Below, piece by piece: positions 1 to 15,132 of a DNA stretch of 64,000 bases (its first letter is position 1; the number at the start of each line of letters is the position of its first letter). The notes below the pieces were generated by a model that was given only the letters and a program-made list of their open reading frames with translations, did not search any database and had not been told where the DNA came from. This stretch comes from Cacajao melanocephalus (Eukaryota; Chordata; Mammalia; Primates; Pitheciidae): positions 1 through 64,000 of the forward strand of contig CAUYLG010062808.1 of the NCBI GenBank assembly GCA_963573385.1. The letters run 5' to 3'. Made by a program: the position numbers and the translations under genes.

Positions 1-1743
<1,743 letters not shown>

Positions 1744-1794
1744 TCTTTACCTAACATTTTAATACTGCTACTGAGTGAAAGGTCTTGACTGTAA

Positions 1795-2300
1795 GTTGTC
1801 CAGGTTTTTGGCTTGTCGAACAAGGAGTTGAACAGAAGACAAACAAAGCAACAAATGAACAAAACAACAAAAGCACAGATTTATTGAAGCAAAAGTACAC
1901 TCCATAGAGTGGGAGCAGGCTCCAGCAAGCGGCTCAAGAGCTGCCCCCACCCCATTGCAATGTTCTTTAGGGTTTTTATTAAGCTAAAAAAACTTGGTAA
2001 CACTCCTAGATGCCCTTTAGAGGACCTCCAACTGGTTACACCCTATGAAGGATTGCCCTACGACAAGTCTGAGGCTGAAGTGGAGACTTCCATCTTGTTG
2101 TCACAGGAGTGAAGATGTGGTTTGTTTACTGCCTAATCTTACCTAGAACTGGCTGTACCTGCTGTTCTCTTGCTTGTACCTTAACCCTTGGTTCCCCTAA
2201 TTCCCTATTCTTCTGCCTCAATACCATACATTTTCTCGATTTTGCCATTTGCCTGTTCTCTGGGTATAGAATTATTGTGTTTTTTTGTTTGATGTAGTCA
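1795..2300 (-). mobile_element. Solo LTR fragment, ERV1-like (MER52-type pattern), antisense
   Basis: On the minus strand this stretch has LTR architecture. There is a TATA-like AT-rich box near 1972-1985, then a polyadenylation signal AATAAA (minus; plus-strand positions 1880-1885), then a T/G-rich tail that ends in the 'aacctggac' pattern common to many class I ERV LTR 3' ends. No internal retroviral sequence is visible, so it looks like a solo or truncated LTR. The subfamily name is tentative, and both borders are soft. Reading frames across it are short and by chance. Confidence 0.6.
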
Positions 2301-2399
2301 AGTATTCAATTATTTGCTGCTATGGCTTCTGCTTTCATACGCTATTTCATAGACCTGCCCCATATCAAATCTATATCCATTTCTTTTATTATTTATATG

Positions 2400-2990
2400 T
2401 GAATTTAACATATGTTTACTAAACACCTACTCTGTGCCAGGCACTGTTCACTTTGCTAGTGAATAAGATAAAGTAGGGGGCTGGGTGCAATGGCTCATAC
2501 CAGTAATCTCAGCGACTCAGGAGGCACAGGTAGGAGGATTGCTTGAGGCCCAGCAGTTTGAGACCAGCATAGGCTAAATAGTGAGACTCTGTCTCTGTAA
2601 AAATGAAAAAAAAAATTAGCTGGGCATGGTGGTATGTACCTGTAGACCTAGGTATTTGAGAGTCTGAGGCAGGAAGATGGCTGGATCCCAGGAGTTGGAG
2701 GCTACAGTAAGCTGTAATCACACCACTGCACTCCAGCCTGGGCTACAGGGTGAGACTCTGTCTCAAAAAACAAAAACAAGAATAATATCATAGCTTCATT
2801 GAGCGCATAGTCTTCTAGAGGGGTAGGGTGGGATGGATTTGAACACAGAACTGCTATAAAGAATGTTACCTGTAGTAATAAGGAATATATAGGCTGCTAT
2901 GGAAGCCTGTAGCAGGGGCATTTATGGACTTCCAGGGACATCAAAGAAAACTTCCTGTAGGAAGTGACATTTAAGCTGCATTATAAGTCA
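2400..2990 (-). repeat. L2 LINE 3' end, antisense, split by an Alu
   Basis: The left part (2400-2478) has the 'ctctgtgccaggcactgtt' signature of an antisense L2 3' end. After the Alu the same element resumes at about 2786 and runs to the 'gaagtgacatttaagctg' pattern near 2970. The order and orientation of the two parts agree with a single L2 copy interrupted by the Alu. Confidence 0.65.
2479..2785 (+). mobile_element. Alu (AluJ-like), sense
   Basis: Complete dimeric Alu with left arm, A-rich linker near 2607-2617, right arm and an impure A tail. It is heavily diverged from the young consensus (for example in the 'ctgggtgcaatggctcat' start), which suggests an old AluJ copy. It interrupts an L2. 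No clear target-site duplication was found. Confidence 0.9.
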
Positions 2991-3359
2991 TATATTTATG
3001 GCTTCATTCTACATTTAAATCAAAATTTAAGTTCAAATAGAAATCTACCTATAAATATGATCAAAATAAGAGCTATCATTACTCTTACATGTTGGATTTC
3101 TAAGTGTGCTTGAGTCTGATTCTGGGCTTTGCATCCATTTTTTTTTAAAGCTGCTTCTTTTTGGCTCCTAGGCATTCTCTTTATAATTGTTGTCTTAGTT
3201 TTGTATTTGAGCCAACATATAAAATAATTTACTTTGCTTTTATTAATACTTTTTACCCTAAATTATTTTACTTGATGTACACCTGTACTTTTGTCAACCT
3301 ATTACAACAAAATCGCTTTTCACCAAATTTATTATAGTTTTCCATTTAACTTCTTAAAA
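2991..3359. other. Unassigned AT-rich sequence
   Basis: AT-rich with short T runs. I see no recognisable repeat, open frame or RNA gene here. Confidence 0.5.
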
Positions 3360-4670
3360 TGTTTTTTATTTTAAAATCGTATGTACTAAAAGTGCACACA
3401 CTATATTTTCACCACTTAATGAAGAATAAAAAATGACACCCATGTCCCTCACACTGTGCTCTGATCCATGCAGAGGGCCATGTGCTCCTTTCTGATCTGT
3501 CCGCTTCTGCGCCCTCAGTGGTATCCTACACTGAAACAGCAATAAGCCTTCCCTTGCTTTTCTTCATAGTTTTACCATATGTGTGTTTCGCCTAACAATA
3601 TATCATTTCATTTGCCTTGTTTCAACTTTTCTGAATGAAATCATTCTATATTTTTGTAACTTCCCTCTGTGGTTTAGCATCATGTGTGTTTACATATACA
3701 GACAGAGTACAGCATGTTCATTTATTTTTACTGCTATATAATATATGTATTATATAGTGTATGTGTACCCTTAAGTTTTTTAATCCAATTCATTGTTGGT
3801 GGATATTTGTATTACTTTAAGATTTTTCTAGCAGGGGTAATGCTTTTCTGAACATGCCCTGGTTCACATGTAAACGTTTCTCTAAAATTTATACATAGAA
3901 GATAAATTCCTGGGTCATACAGTATGCACATATTCAACTTTACCAGTTAGTGCTGGATTGTTTTACAAAGTGATTGTACCAAGTTACACTCCCACAAGCA
4001 GCCTTCGAAAGCGCCTGTTGCTTTCTTGCCAACACTTGGTATTAACTGACTTTTAAACTTTCATTAATCTAATATAAAAAGACGGTATTGTAGTTTTTAT
4101 TTACACTGTCTTGACACATAAGAGCAATAATATTTTATATATTTTTTGGCTGTTTATGTTTCCACCTCTAGAAAATGACTGTTCTTGACAATTGCCCATT
4201 TTTCTATTAGTTTATTCATCTCTTAATGATTCAAAGGAGTTCTTTCTGTATTCTGAGACTAACCCTTTGGTCATATGTGTGGCAAATATCTTCTCTCTCT
4301 TTATGACTCTTATTTTCTAGAGAAAATAAAATTTCTTCTGATAAGCTGAAGTTATTTATTTTAATATTGTCAAATATAATAATCTTTTCCTTTATGTTTA
4401 GTTGCTTTTGGTGTCTTGCATAAGAAGTCTATCCCTACATTGAAATCATAAAGAAAGATATTTCCCATTTTTTCTAGAAGGTTTGAATTTGGCCTTTCCA
4501 TTTTTAAGTCATGAATGCATCTGAAATTGATTTTTGTGTAAGATATAAAGAGAAAGGCATTTTAATTTTTTTTATCCTTTGTAAAGACAACCAATTTCCC
4601 CCATTGCTTCTAATTGAGTAGTTTTTTTTTTTTTTTTTTTTTTTTGCCTCATTGATCTTTTTACTCACTG
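3360..4670 (-). mobile_element. Old L1 (L1M/L1ME-type) 3' region, antisense
   Basis: The order of motifs follows the reverse complement of the ORF2 3' end and 3' UTR of old L1s: the 'tcctgggtcatacagtatg' stretch near 3911-3925, 'ttgccaacacttggtatt' at 4027-4044, and the 'gcttttggtgtcttgcat' pattern near 4405-4422. Divergence is high throughout. A 25-base T run at 4621-4645 lies near the upper end. Confidence 0.75.
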
Positions 4671-5044
4671 AAAATGACACCTTTCAGGAGTTCTAAATTC
4701 ATGAGAAAGTATTCAATCCACCCTCTCCCAGATTAAGCTCCAGTTCTCGCTCCTGTCCCTTGAGAATATTTGGCCCATTAAAATCTAGACAAGATCCACT
4801 AGGAATCAGTATAAGGGGATATTGCACAAGGCAAACACAGATCAGAGTTCACTTCGCCTGTGGAATCACCGTTTCTTCTGTCTCTGGCCTCCAAGTTGTT
4901 TTCCCACTTTATCATCAGCTCAGCCCTGCCTTTATAATTATTTATTTCAGGTGTCAGTATAAGAAGAGATTTCTGTATACTTTCAACTAAAATTATTGCC
5001 CAGTTTATTTCACTTATAAAGTCAGTTTTCTTTCTTTTTACATT
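4671..5044. other. Unassigned sequence
   Basis: Mixed-composition sequence between two old L1 fragments. I recognise nothing specific; it may belong to a degraded part of either L1. Confidence 0.4.
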
Positions 5045-5760
5045 ATTGCTATTATATTTATTCTGGTTGGTTGAGTTATGTTTCTCAAAAAATTTTCCAG
5101 GAAGGGTACATGAATAATTTCATTCCTGAGAATATTTTAGTGTTTCCCTTACATGAGAAAGACATCTTGGCTGAGTGGCACTCTTTCCCCTCTGCATTCT
5201 TTAGATGTTATTCCATTGTCTTTCATCAGAAAATGTTCCTGAAGCGCTTGAGATCAGGCTGAACTGTTGGCCTGTTTTTGTTTTTGTGGGCTGATTTTTA
5301 TGGAGGTAAGGGTAGAAATAAATAGTGATCTGCTTCTGTTTCTATTATTGGATGATTACAGAAATTTCTTTTTTTCATTTCCTTTTTTTCTTTGATGTCA
5401 TTTAACATCACCAGAATGTACTTTGATGTGGGTTATTTATTAAGTTTTTCCAGGTTTCAATAATCCCTTTTGATCTGCAGATTCAGATTGTCCCTCATTC
5501 TAGGAAAGTTTTCTTATATTACATCATTAAATGTTTTTTTTTTCTCTTTTTTCTTGTCCTTGAATTCCTATTTTCTGTATGTTAAATCTCCATCGACTAT
5601 TCTTCACAGCCGTAATGTCATTTCTAATCTCTTGCAATTCAGTCCTTTTCCTCAGTCATTTTTGGATTTTTCTCAATCCTATCTTTTATCTCATGAATTT
5701 TGGTTATTTATAGTATCAATGTTGTTTTTACTACTTCTAATGTCATTTAAATTGCTTTAA
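5045..5760 (-). repeat. Probable ancient L1/HAL1 5' (ORF1-side) fragment, antisense
   Basis: Read on the minus strand this is an A-rich, lysine/glutamate-rich pattern like the ORF1-side region of old L1M/HAL1 elements. It resembles the sense copy at 16.2-17.5 kb in its 'tctgatgaaagacaatgg' section. Heavily mutated, with no intact frame. The assignment rests on pattern and is uncertain. Confidence 0.45.
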
Positions 5761-7019
5761 CAAAATTGCTAGTCAGGCTGCAGTCATTAATATTCTATAG
5801 TATTTCAGATTTAAACTGGCCTCAATCTCACAGTGTTTTAAAACTTGTATGAAGAGTGAAAAAAAAAAGGTATAATTGACTTCATCATGAAGGAAAAAAA
5901 GTGTAAATATAGTATATCACATATATGTAAATATGATATACAAATTTAGCATTTGTTATGTTTTCACATGCTCTTGTTTTGTCTCTTTTCTCCAAATGTA
6001 CATTCCATTTTGAGAAGAAGCTTAGGAAAGTAGCCAGAGATGAGTAAGTTTGGCCTCACCCAAAGAATGAGCTAATGAATTCTCTTCCAAATCTACAGTT
6101 CTATAATATGTAAACTGAAATTGCTTCTCAGACTGTTAAAAAGTTCCATCAACTTCTCTGATACCTTAAGTAAATTTGTACATCATTTTTTCTTTTTTAA
6201 TGAAACAACAACTGCTCTCTATCAAAATCAAGAGTCCCTAATTTAAATCCTGTTCAAAGTAATGAAAGAAAAGTACAGCAATCGTAGTGTTTTCCATTCT
6301 TAAGATCTAAATGAAACATTAAACTCCCAGAACATAAATGTCCTCTGTGTTGAAAAACTCAGAAAAAATAACTTCCCCTATCATGTTGGAATATAGTATT
6401 TACTTCAAATATGAAATGATTTCACAGATCCTAATTTTAATGATCGTATCCTTTCTATGAATGGGAATCTAAGGTGTAGTGGGGGGAGATATTTTAAAAC
6501 ATCTAAGGAACCAAGAGTTGAACAGACTAGAATCCCTTAGCAGCCAATGTTTAAGTGCATATGAGAATGTCTGTGCAAGAATTCTTCTGCTTGTTAGGAG
6601 TAGATAGAACTACTGTTGCAAAGTTGTCATTTTCAAGTGAATATTGTGTTGGTAGCTTTCTTATGTCTGGACAAATTAGAGCTGTGCAAGAATTTGCTAA
6701 TTAGTATGTGGGGATGGCTCAGTTCAGTAGCCCTGCCTCAGGACTCAGATCAGGATAGCATTAGTATCCTTAAACTTCTTCAAGCATAGGACCTGTAGGA
6801 AAAGATGAACAAAATTAGAATTATTTGACTTGAAAGAAAGAATATCAAAAACTAAACTTGCTATTTTCAAATAGCTCAGAAGAATTACAACTTTATATGA
6901 TCCACAAAAAGGAAAATTAGATAACTGCAACAGGAATTGGTTAACATCAAAGAAAGAACTTCCTAATTATGATGATCAGGAGGAAAATACCAGGGAAATA
7001 AAATAATAGTGACAACAAT
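5761..7019. other. Single-copy AT-rich sequence
   Basis: About 1.25 kb of AT-rich sequence. I find no recognisable repeat, exon-like frame, tRNA or promoter feature in it. Confidence 0.5.
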
Positions 7020-7165
7020 AATAATAAGTATGATTTATTGAATATATTAGGTGCCATTTCTATTTTATAGACATTTAATTTATCTCATTTAATCTTCACA
7101 ATAAAAGATTTATTTCATTTCATCTTCACAATAATGTTTATGGTCAGTACTGTTGCTTCAATTTT
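7020..7165 (-). repeat. MIR SINE fragment, antisense
   Basis: The sequence from 'gatttattgaatatattagg' through 'tctcatttaatcttcac' follows the reverse complement of the MIR core and 3' part. A short part, 'atctt(c)acaata', occurs twice (near 7091 and 7121), a small internal duplication. It is followed directly by an L2. Confidence 0.65.
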
Positions 7166-7724
7166 ACATTTATTTGTTCATTTAACAATTATTTTTGAAG
7201 GCCTACTATGCACCAGGCACTGTCCTAGACAATCGGATTAGAGATTCGTAAGACTAGACAAAGTCTCTGTACCCATGAAGCTGTTATTCAGGCACTGGGG
7301 GAGGGAGGAGGTTTACAATGGACAAAGAAATAGGAAAAATAACTTAGAGTGAAAGTGTTATGCAGAGAACTGAAAATTGAGGGTTATGATAATCATCAAT
7401 GAACTAGGCAATCAGAGAAGTATTTCTGAGGAGGTGAATTCTGATTGACAAGAAGGAGACAACATGTGCAGGGAAATGGAAGACTGTTGCTGGCAGAGAG
7501 CAGGTGGAGGCAAGGCATTAAGGCAGAAACAAATTTAACCACTTCCAAAGGCCAAAAGAAGCCTGCTGTGCTAGGGCACAGTGAGAAGAAGAAATGGCAC
7601 AGCGTGAAGACCGAAGAGAGGTCAAGGAACAGGTAAGAGACTTTACAAGGGTTAGGGTAAAGCCTTTGGATGGTGTTTAAGTGTTATGGGACTTCCTGGG
7701 AGAATTTTAAACTTTAAACAGTCA

Positions 7725-8590
<866 letters not shown>

Positions 8591-8807
8591 TTCCCTGGGA
8601 AGGTGGACTCAGGAGGCTGAGCCACTGACCTCCTCTGTAATTCAGTTGCAGCTAGAGCATATTGCCTTCTCCCATTCTACAGTGGTTACCCATTGCCAAT
8701 TAGAGCTCTGATTTGCTATCAATTGCCAGTGTGGTTAAGTACTGTCTTTTTGTTTATTTAAACTCTAAGTTGTGGCAGCAATTGACTTATCTGCCAACAT
8801 GCAATTC

Positions 8808-8810
<3 letters not shown>

Positions 8811-8894
<84 letters not shown>
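8811..8894. repeat. Compound microsatellite (CA)24(GA)18
   Basis: An uninterrupted CA run at 8811-8858 passes straight into an uninterrupted GA run at 8859-8894. The length and purity predict high length variation between individuals. The alternating purine-pyrimidine half can form Z-DNA and the GA half can form triplex DNA. Reading frames through it are artefacts. Confidence 0.98.
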
Positions 8895-8898
<4 letters not shown>

Positions 8899-10094
8899 CA
8901 AGTAATGGAAAAAAATCATTTACATTGTCTTTAGATACATGGAAATGCCTTGGATGAAATATGTCTGACTTGCGTCAACTGTTATCTATAATATAAGGCT
9001 GACTGTACCCATTCTTTCCTGTCTTTCTAATAGCATGTTCCAGAAGAGTCAAGATCCAGACATTATCGAAGAACTTCTCATGACAGTGGAGAAACTAGCC
9101 TGCCAATATTTCTAAAAGGGAAAAAAAAGGTTTTGAGGTAGATATCCTCCAGATTTTGTTGCATAAAGGGCGAATTAATAATGTGGCATATGAGATCAGT
9201 CCCATAATGCGGGGGAAAAGATCAGAGGTATCATGAACATTGATGTGTCCATCCCGGAAATCATCTATATGCATCTCTCATTCTCCTTCTAGAATATTCT
9301 CAAGTCAAATAAATGATGTTCAACGTCTATGTTCAATGTATGAAACAGATATTGGAAAAACAAAAGTAAAACCTTAAACTTCAATGATTAAACAAAAGTA
9401 ATGTAGGAACTCTTGATCCATTTCTCGAAATGAGTAGGCTACTCAAATCACATCCACTATGGTCTACAGACACAATGATGCGGTACTAATAAAAAATTAA
9501 CTGTATCAACAATAATAATGTTTATTAAAAATCTCCTCTAGGTCAGATGTGTCGAATGCTGTGAGATCTTTTCCTAAGGATGGAAAATATTTATAGATCT
9601 ACTGGTGACATGTGTCTCCAAAATTGAGAAATTTCTGCAACATTTTTTGGGACTCACTGGAAACATTTCCCATTTGGGAAACTTCTTAAACAAAAATGGT
9701 GATTGACTCTTCCGCTCCTTTATCCAAGAAAGAGTTGAAGGTATTTCATCTGGAAGCATTTCCTAATACAGAAAATACTGAAAACAAACAAACCACATAC
9801 GTTATTTAAGTCACATAGATTTGGCCTCTAACCAAAAGAGAGAGGGAGAAATATTAACCTAGAAAGCATTGCATTCCTTCCATATATACATAAATAGTGT
9901 ACTTGGACCATAACAGCAAGAATTCAGAATTGATGAATCATGGCTAATAGTATGTAAGATATTCATGAAATACTTGAAGCAAAAATAGTATGGTTTCTTT
10001 CAATACTTATATGAAAATTAAGGGCTTTCGCATAAAGATAATCACTAATGAAAAAATGCCACTTGTTCTAGTTCTTAGTAATTGCTCAACGTCA
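8895..10094. other. Single-copy sequence
   Basis: About 1.2 kb of AT-rich sequence without a repeat family I can name. No exon-like frame or RNA gene was seen. Confidence 0.5.
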
Positions 10095-11077
10095 CATTCA
10101 CATTGTTACCTATTCACTTTTTCTGATTCTAAAAGTAGTATTTCCTCATTAAAGAAAACCTGGGAAATTAGGAAGATTATAAAGAATTTGTCCCATTTTT
10201 AAAAGAAAATCTCTCATAATCCCACAACCCAGAATTAATGGCTAATATTTTTGGTATGTTTCATTCAGCCTTTTTCTTATATGAACCTTATATTTGTACA
10301 CAGTCAAGAAACAATCATACATACACTTTTAAAAACTTTATTTTAGCTTTGGAGGCACATGAAGGTTTGTTACATAAGTAAACACATGTCACAGGGATCT
10401 GTTGTACATAATATTTTATTACCCCGGTACTAAGTCCAGTACCCAATAGTTATTTTTTCTGCTCCTGTCCCTCTTGCCACCCTCCCCTGCAAAGTAGACC
10501 TCAGTGTCTGTTGTTCTCTTCTTTGTGTTCATAAGTTCTTATCATTTAGATCCCACTTATAAGTTAGAACACGTGGTATTTGGTTTTCTGTAACTGTATT
10601 AGTTGGCTAAGGATAATAGCCTCCAGCTCCATTCATGTTCCCACAAGAGACATGACCTCATTCTTTTTTTATGGCTGCATAGTGTTCCATGGTACATGTG
10701 TACCACATATTTATCCAATCTGTCATTGATGTCATTTAGGTTGATTTTATGTCTTTGCTATTGTGAATAATGTTGCAATGAACATTCACATGCATGTGTC
10801 TTTATGGTAGAATGACTTATATTCCTCTGGGTATAGATCCAGTAATGGGATTGCTGGAACAAATGGTAGTTCTGCTTTTAGCTCTTTGAGAAATCACCAT
10901 ACTGCTTTCCACAGTGATTGAACTAATTTACATTCCTACCAACATTGTATTTTTCTCTGCAACCTCACCAGCATCTGTTATTTTTTGACTTTTTAATAAT
11001 AGCCAATCTGACTATTACCAGATGGTATCTCACTGTGGTTTTTATATTTCTCTAATGATCAGTAATATTGAGCTTTT

Positions 11078-11401
11078 CTTTACTTTTCTTTTTTTTTTTT
11101 TTTTTTTTTTTTTTGAGACAGAGTTTCACTTTGTTGCCAGGTGCCAGGCTGTAGTACAGTGGCACAATCTCAGCTCACTGTGATCTCCGCCTCCTGGGAT
11201 CAAGCAATTCTCCTGCCTCAGCCTCCCGAGTAGCTGGGACTATAGGTGCGCACCACCACGCCCAGCTGATTTTTGTATTTTTTAGTAGAGATGGGGTTTC
11301 ACCGTGTTGGCCAGGATGGTCTTGATCTCTTGACCTCGTGATCCACCCGCCTCAGCCTCCCAAAGTGCTGGGATTACAGGCATGAGCCACTGCACCCAGC
11401 C
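11078..11401 (-). mobile_element. Alu (AluS/Y-like), antisense, inside L1PB
   Basis: Full-length antisense Alu with a long T run near 11,091-11,114. The 'tgacctcgtgatccacccgc' diagnostic stretch suggests a younger (Sc/Sg/Y-like) copy. The target-site duplication 'tgagctttt' lies at 11,069-11,077 and 11,402-11,410. It entered the L1PB after that element had landed. Confidence 0.96.
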
Positions 11402-12261
11402 TGAGCTTTTTTATATGTTTGTTGACTGCATGTATGTCTTCTTTTGAGAACTGTCTGTTCACATCCTTTGCCCACTTTTTAATGGAGTTGTTTTTCTCTT
11501 GTAAATTTATTTAAGTTCCGTATAGATTCTGGATATTAGACCTTTGTCAGATACATAGTTTGCAAATACTTTCTCCCATCCTGTAGGTTATCTGTTTACT
11601 CTATTAGTTTCTTTTGCTGTGCAGAATCTCTTACATTTCATTAGACCCCACTTTTCAATGTTTGCTTTTGTTGCTTTTGGTGTCTTTGTCATGAAATCTT
11701 TGCCTATTCCTATGAATATGTCCAGGATGGTATTGCGTAGGTTGTCTTCCAGGTTTTTTATAGGTTTGGGTTTTATAGTTAAGTCTTCATTTCATTTTGA
11801 GTTGGTTTTTGTGTATGGCATAAGGAAGGGGTCCAGTTTCAACCTTCTGCATATGGCTAGCTAGTTATCCCAGCACCATTTATTGAATAGGGAGCCTTTT
11901 CCACATTGCTTATTTTTGTCAGCTTTGCAAAGATCATATGTCATAACTGTGCAGGCTTATTTCTGGGCTCTCTATGCTGTTCCATTAGTCTATGTTCCTG
12001 TTTTTGTACCAGTTCCATGCTGTTTTGGTTACTGTAGCTTTGTAGTATAGTTTGAAGTCAGATAATGTGATGCCTCCAGCTTTGTTCTTTTTGCCTGGGA
12101 TTGCCTTGACTATTCAGGCTCTTTTTTGTTTCCATTTTAATTTTTAAATAGTTTTTTCTCATTCTGTGAAGAATATAATTGGTAGTTTGATAGGAATAGC
12201 ATTGAATCTGTAAATTGCTTTGGACAATATAGTCATTTTGATGATATTGATTCTTACTATC

Positions 12262-13027
12262 TGATATGGTTTGGCTCTGTGTACTTGAATTGTACTCCCA
12301 TAATTCCCACATGTTGTGAAAAGGACCTGGTGGGAGACAATTGAGTCATGGGGGCAATTTCCTTCACACTGTTCTCCTGGTAGTGAATAAGTCTCACAAA
12401 CTCTGATTAGTTTCTGCTAATTGTGTCTTCCTCATTTCTCTCTTTGCCTGCTGCCATCCATGTAAGACAGGACTTACCCTCCTTTCCTTCCACCATGATT
12501 ATGAGGCTTCCCCAGCCATGTGGAACTGTAAATCTAATTAAACCTCTTTCTTTTGTAAATTGTCCAGTCTCAGATAGGTCTTCATCAGCAGCATGAAAAT
12601 GAACTAACACAGTAAATTGGTACCAGTAGAGTGCAGTGCTGCTGAGAAAATACCTGAAAATGTGGAAGCAACTTTGGAACTGGGAAAGAGGCAGAGGTTG
12701 GAATAGTTTGGAGGGCTCAAAAGACAGGAAAATGTGGGAAAGTTTGGAACTTCCTAGAGACTTATTGAATGGCTTTGACCAAAATGCTGAGTGATATGGA
12801 CAATAAGGTCCAGGTTGAGGTGGTCTCAGATGGAGATGAAGAATTTACTGGAAACTTGAAGAAAAGTGACTTATTATGTTTTAGCAAAAAGACTGGCAGC
12901 ATTTTGCCCCTGCCCTAGAAATTTGTGGAACTTTGAACTTTAAAGAGATGACGTGACTTGCTCCTCCTTACCTTCTGTTATGACTGTGAGGCTTCCCAGC
13001 CATGCAGAACCGTAAGTCTAATTAAGC

Positions 13028-13061
<34 letters not shown>

Positions 13062-13110
13062 GTACGTACTTGGGTATGTCTTAATCAGCGCATGAAAACA
13101 AACTAACACA
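12262..13110 (+). mobile_element. THE1 (MaLR) element with shrunken interior and partial 3' LTR
   Basis: The 5' LTR (12,262-12,611) starts 'tgatatggtttggctctg' and ends '...actaacaca'. The interior (about 12,612-12,960) follows the start of the THE1 internal region, then jumps to the last ~150 bases of a 3' LTR (about 12,961-13,110). Perfect 5-bp target-site duplications CTATC lie at 12,257-12,261 and 13,111-13,115. They show a complete insertion that later lost most of its interior and the front of the 3' LTR. A long T run (about 13,031-13,055) has expanded in the 3' LTR. No coding frame survives. Confidence 0.93.
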
Positions 13111-15132
13111 CTATCCATGAGCATGGGATATTTTTCCATTTGTTTGTGTCTTCTCTGATTTCTTTGAACAGTGTTTTGTAATTCTCATTGTAGAGATCTT
13201 TCACCTTGCTGGTTAGCTGTATTTTTAGGTATTTTATTTTGTTTGTGGAAATAGTGAATAGGATTGCCTGTCTGATTTGGCTCTCAGTCTGGCTAGTGTT
13301 GGTGTATAGGAATGCTAGTAAATTTGTACATTGATTTTGTATCCTGCAACTTTGCTGAAGTTGTTTTTCAGCTGGAGGAGCTTTTGGGCTGAGATTAGGG
13401 GTTTTCTAAATATAGAATTATGTTGTCTGCAAACAGATAGTTTGATGTCCTCTCTTTCTATTTGGGTTCCCTTTTTTTCTTTCTCTTGTCTGATTGCTCT
13501 GGCTGGGACTTCCAATACTATGATAAATAGAAGTGATGAGAGAGGACATCCTTGTTTTGTACCAGTTTTCAAGGAGAGTGCTTCTAGCTTTTGCTTATTC
13601 AGCATAATGTTGGCTGTGGGTTTGTCATGGATGGCTCTTATTATTTTGAAATATGTTCCTTCAACAACTAGTTTATTGAGAGTTTTTGACATGAAGGGAT
13701 ATTGAATTTTATTGAAAGCGTTTTTGGCATCTATTGAGATAATCATTTGATTTTTGTCTTTAGTTCCATTTATGTGATGAATCACATTTATTGATTTGCA
13801 TATGTTGAACCAACCTTGCATCCCAGGGATGAAGCCTACTTAATCATGGTGAATTAGCTTTTTGATGTGCTGTGGGATTCGGTTTGCAAGTATTTTGGTG
13901 ACGATTTTTGCACTGATATTCTTCAAGAATATTGGCTTGAAGTTTTCTCTTTTTTATTGTGTCTGTGCCAGATTTTGGTATCAAAATGATGTTGGCCTCA
14001 TTGATTGAGTTGAGGAAGAATTCCTCCTCCTCAATTTTTAAGAATAGTTTCTGTAGGAATGGTACCAGGTCTGGTAGAATTTGACCATTAACTCATCAGG
14101 TCTTGGGCTTTTTTTCTTGGTAGGCTATTTATTACTGATTCAATTTCAGAGCTTGTTATTGGTCTGTTCAAAGAATCGATTTCTTCCTGGCTCAGTCTTG
14201 GGAGGGTGCATGTGTCCAGGAATTATTCACCTCTTCTAGGTTTTCTGGTTTGTGCGAATAGAGGTGTTATAGTAGTTTCCAATGGTTGTTTTTATTTCTG
14301 TGGTGTCAGTAGTAACATTCCCTTCATCATTTCTAATTATGTCTTTGAATCTTACTTCTTTTATTATTAATTAGTCTAGCTAGTGGCCTATATAGTTTAT
14401 TAATTTTTCCAAAAAACCAACTGCTGGATTTATTGGTCTTCTGAATGGCTTTTCATGACTTGACTACCTTTAATTCAGCTCTGATTTTTGTTATTTCTCA
14501 TCTTCTGCTAGCTTTGGGGTTAATTTGTTCTTGCTTCTCCAATTCTTTCCATTGTGAAGTTAGGTTGTTAATCTGATATCTTTTTAATGAATCTCCCTTT
14601 TAAAAGTGCCTTAGCTGTGTCCCAGAGAGTCTGGTACATTGTATCTTTGTTTTCATTATTTTTAAAGAACTTCTTGATTTATGCCTTAATTTCATTATTT
14701 ACCCAAAAGTTATTCAGGAGCATGTTGTTTAATTTCCATGTAATTGCATGGTTTTGAACAATTCAATTTTTGTAGCCCTGACTTCTAATTTTATTGTGCT
14801 ATGGTCCGAGAATGTGTTTAATACGGTTTGGGTTCTTTTGCATTTGTTGAGGATTGTTTTATGTCCAATTATGTGGTTGATTTTAGAGTATGTGACATGT
14901 GGTGATGAGAAGATACAAACACTTTTCAAAACTTGCTTTTTTAATACTATGAGCACTTTCCCATGTTATTAAAAATTCGTCATAAATGTTCTTTTGATAG
15001 GTACAAAATATTATATTTCCAAGCCTCTATATTTTTAACATTTATGTTGTTTATAATGTTTTTCTATTATAAAAACTCTACAGTGGTTGTAGTGACTCGA
15101 ATTTTTGCATTACATTTTGAATAACCTTATTC

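Larger units (their letters stand above)
10339..14913 (-). mobile_element. L1PB-type LINE-1, antisense, 5'-truncated, holding Alu and THE1
   Basis: From 10,339 the sequence follows the antisense L1PB 3' UTR (for example 'aggtttgttacataagtaaa') and then ORF2, ending in the endonuclease-side part of ORF2 near 14,913. Subtracting the Alu (11,078-11,401) and the THE1 element with its TSD leaves about 3.4 kb of L1. Flanks at 10,318-10,338 and 14,914-14,934 match at 19 of 21 bases and are the target-site duplication. The reverse transcriptase frame at 13,315-13,821 (minus) keeps the KQGCPLSS motif but shifts frame just where the catalytic Asp pair should be. Not functional. Confidence 0.93.
10095..15110 (-). 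repeat. Old L1M-like repeat interrupted by an L1PB insertion
   Basis: The left part (about 10,095-10,338) and right part (about 14,914-15,110) read as one continuous old repeat once the L1PB is removed. The 'cccacaacccagaattaatg' section leads on to 'atgagcactttcccatgtta', an order typical of old L1M 3' ends in antisense. The interruption carries a 21-bp target-site duplication. The family name is tentative. Confidence 0.5.

Noticed and set aside
2461..2790. Target-site duplication for the first Alu
   Set aside because: 'gaataa' occurs on both sides but does not abut the Alu start, so it is not convincing.
7091..7130. Possible CRISPR-like or satellite repeat
   Set aside because: Only one short imperfect repeat inside a MIR; no array anywhere in the window.
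8713..8957. Frames with Thr-His and Glu-Arg runs
   Set aside because: Translation of the CA/GA microsatellite.
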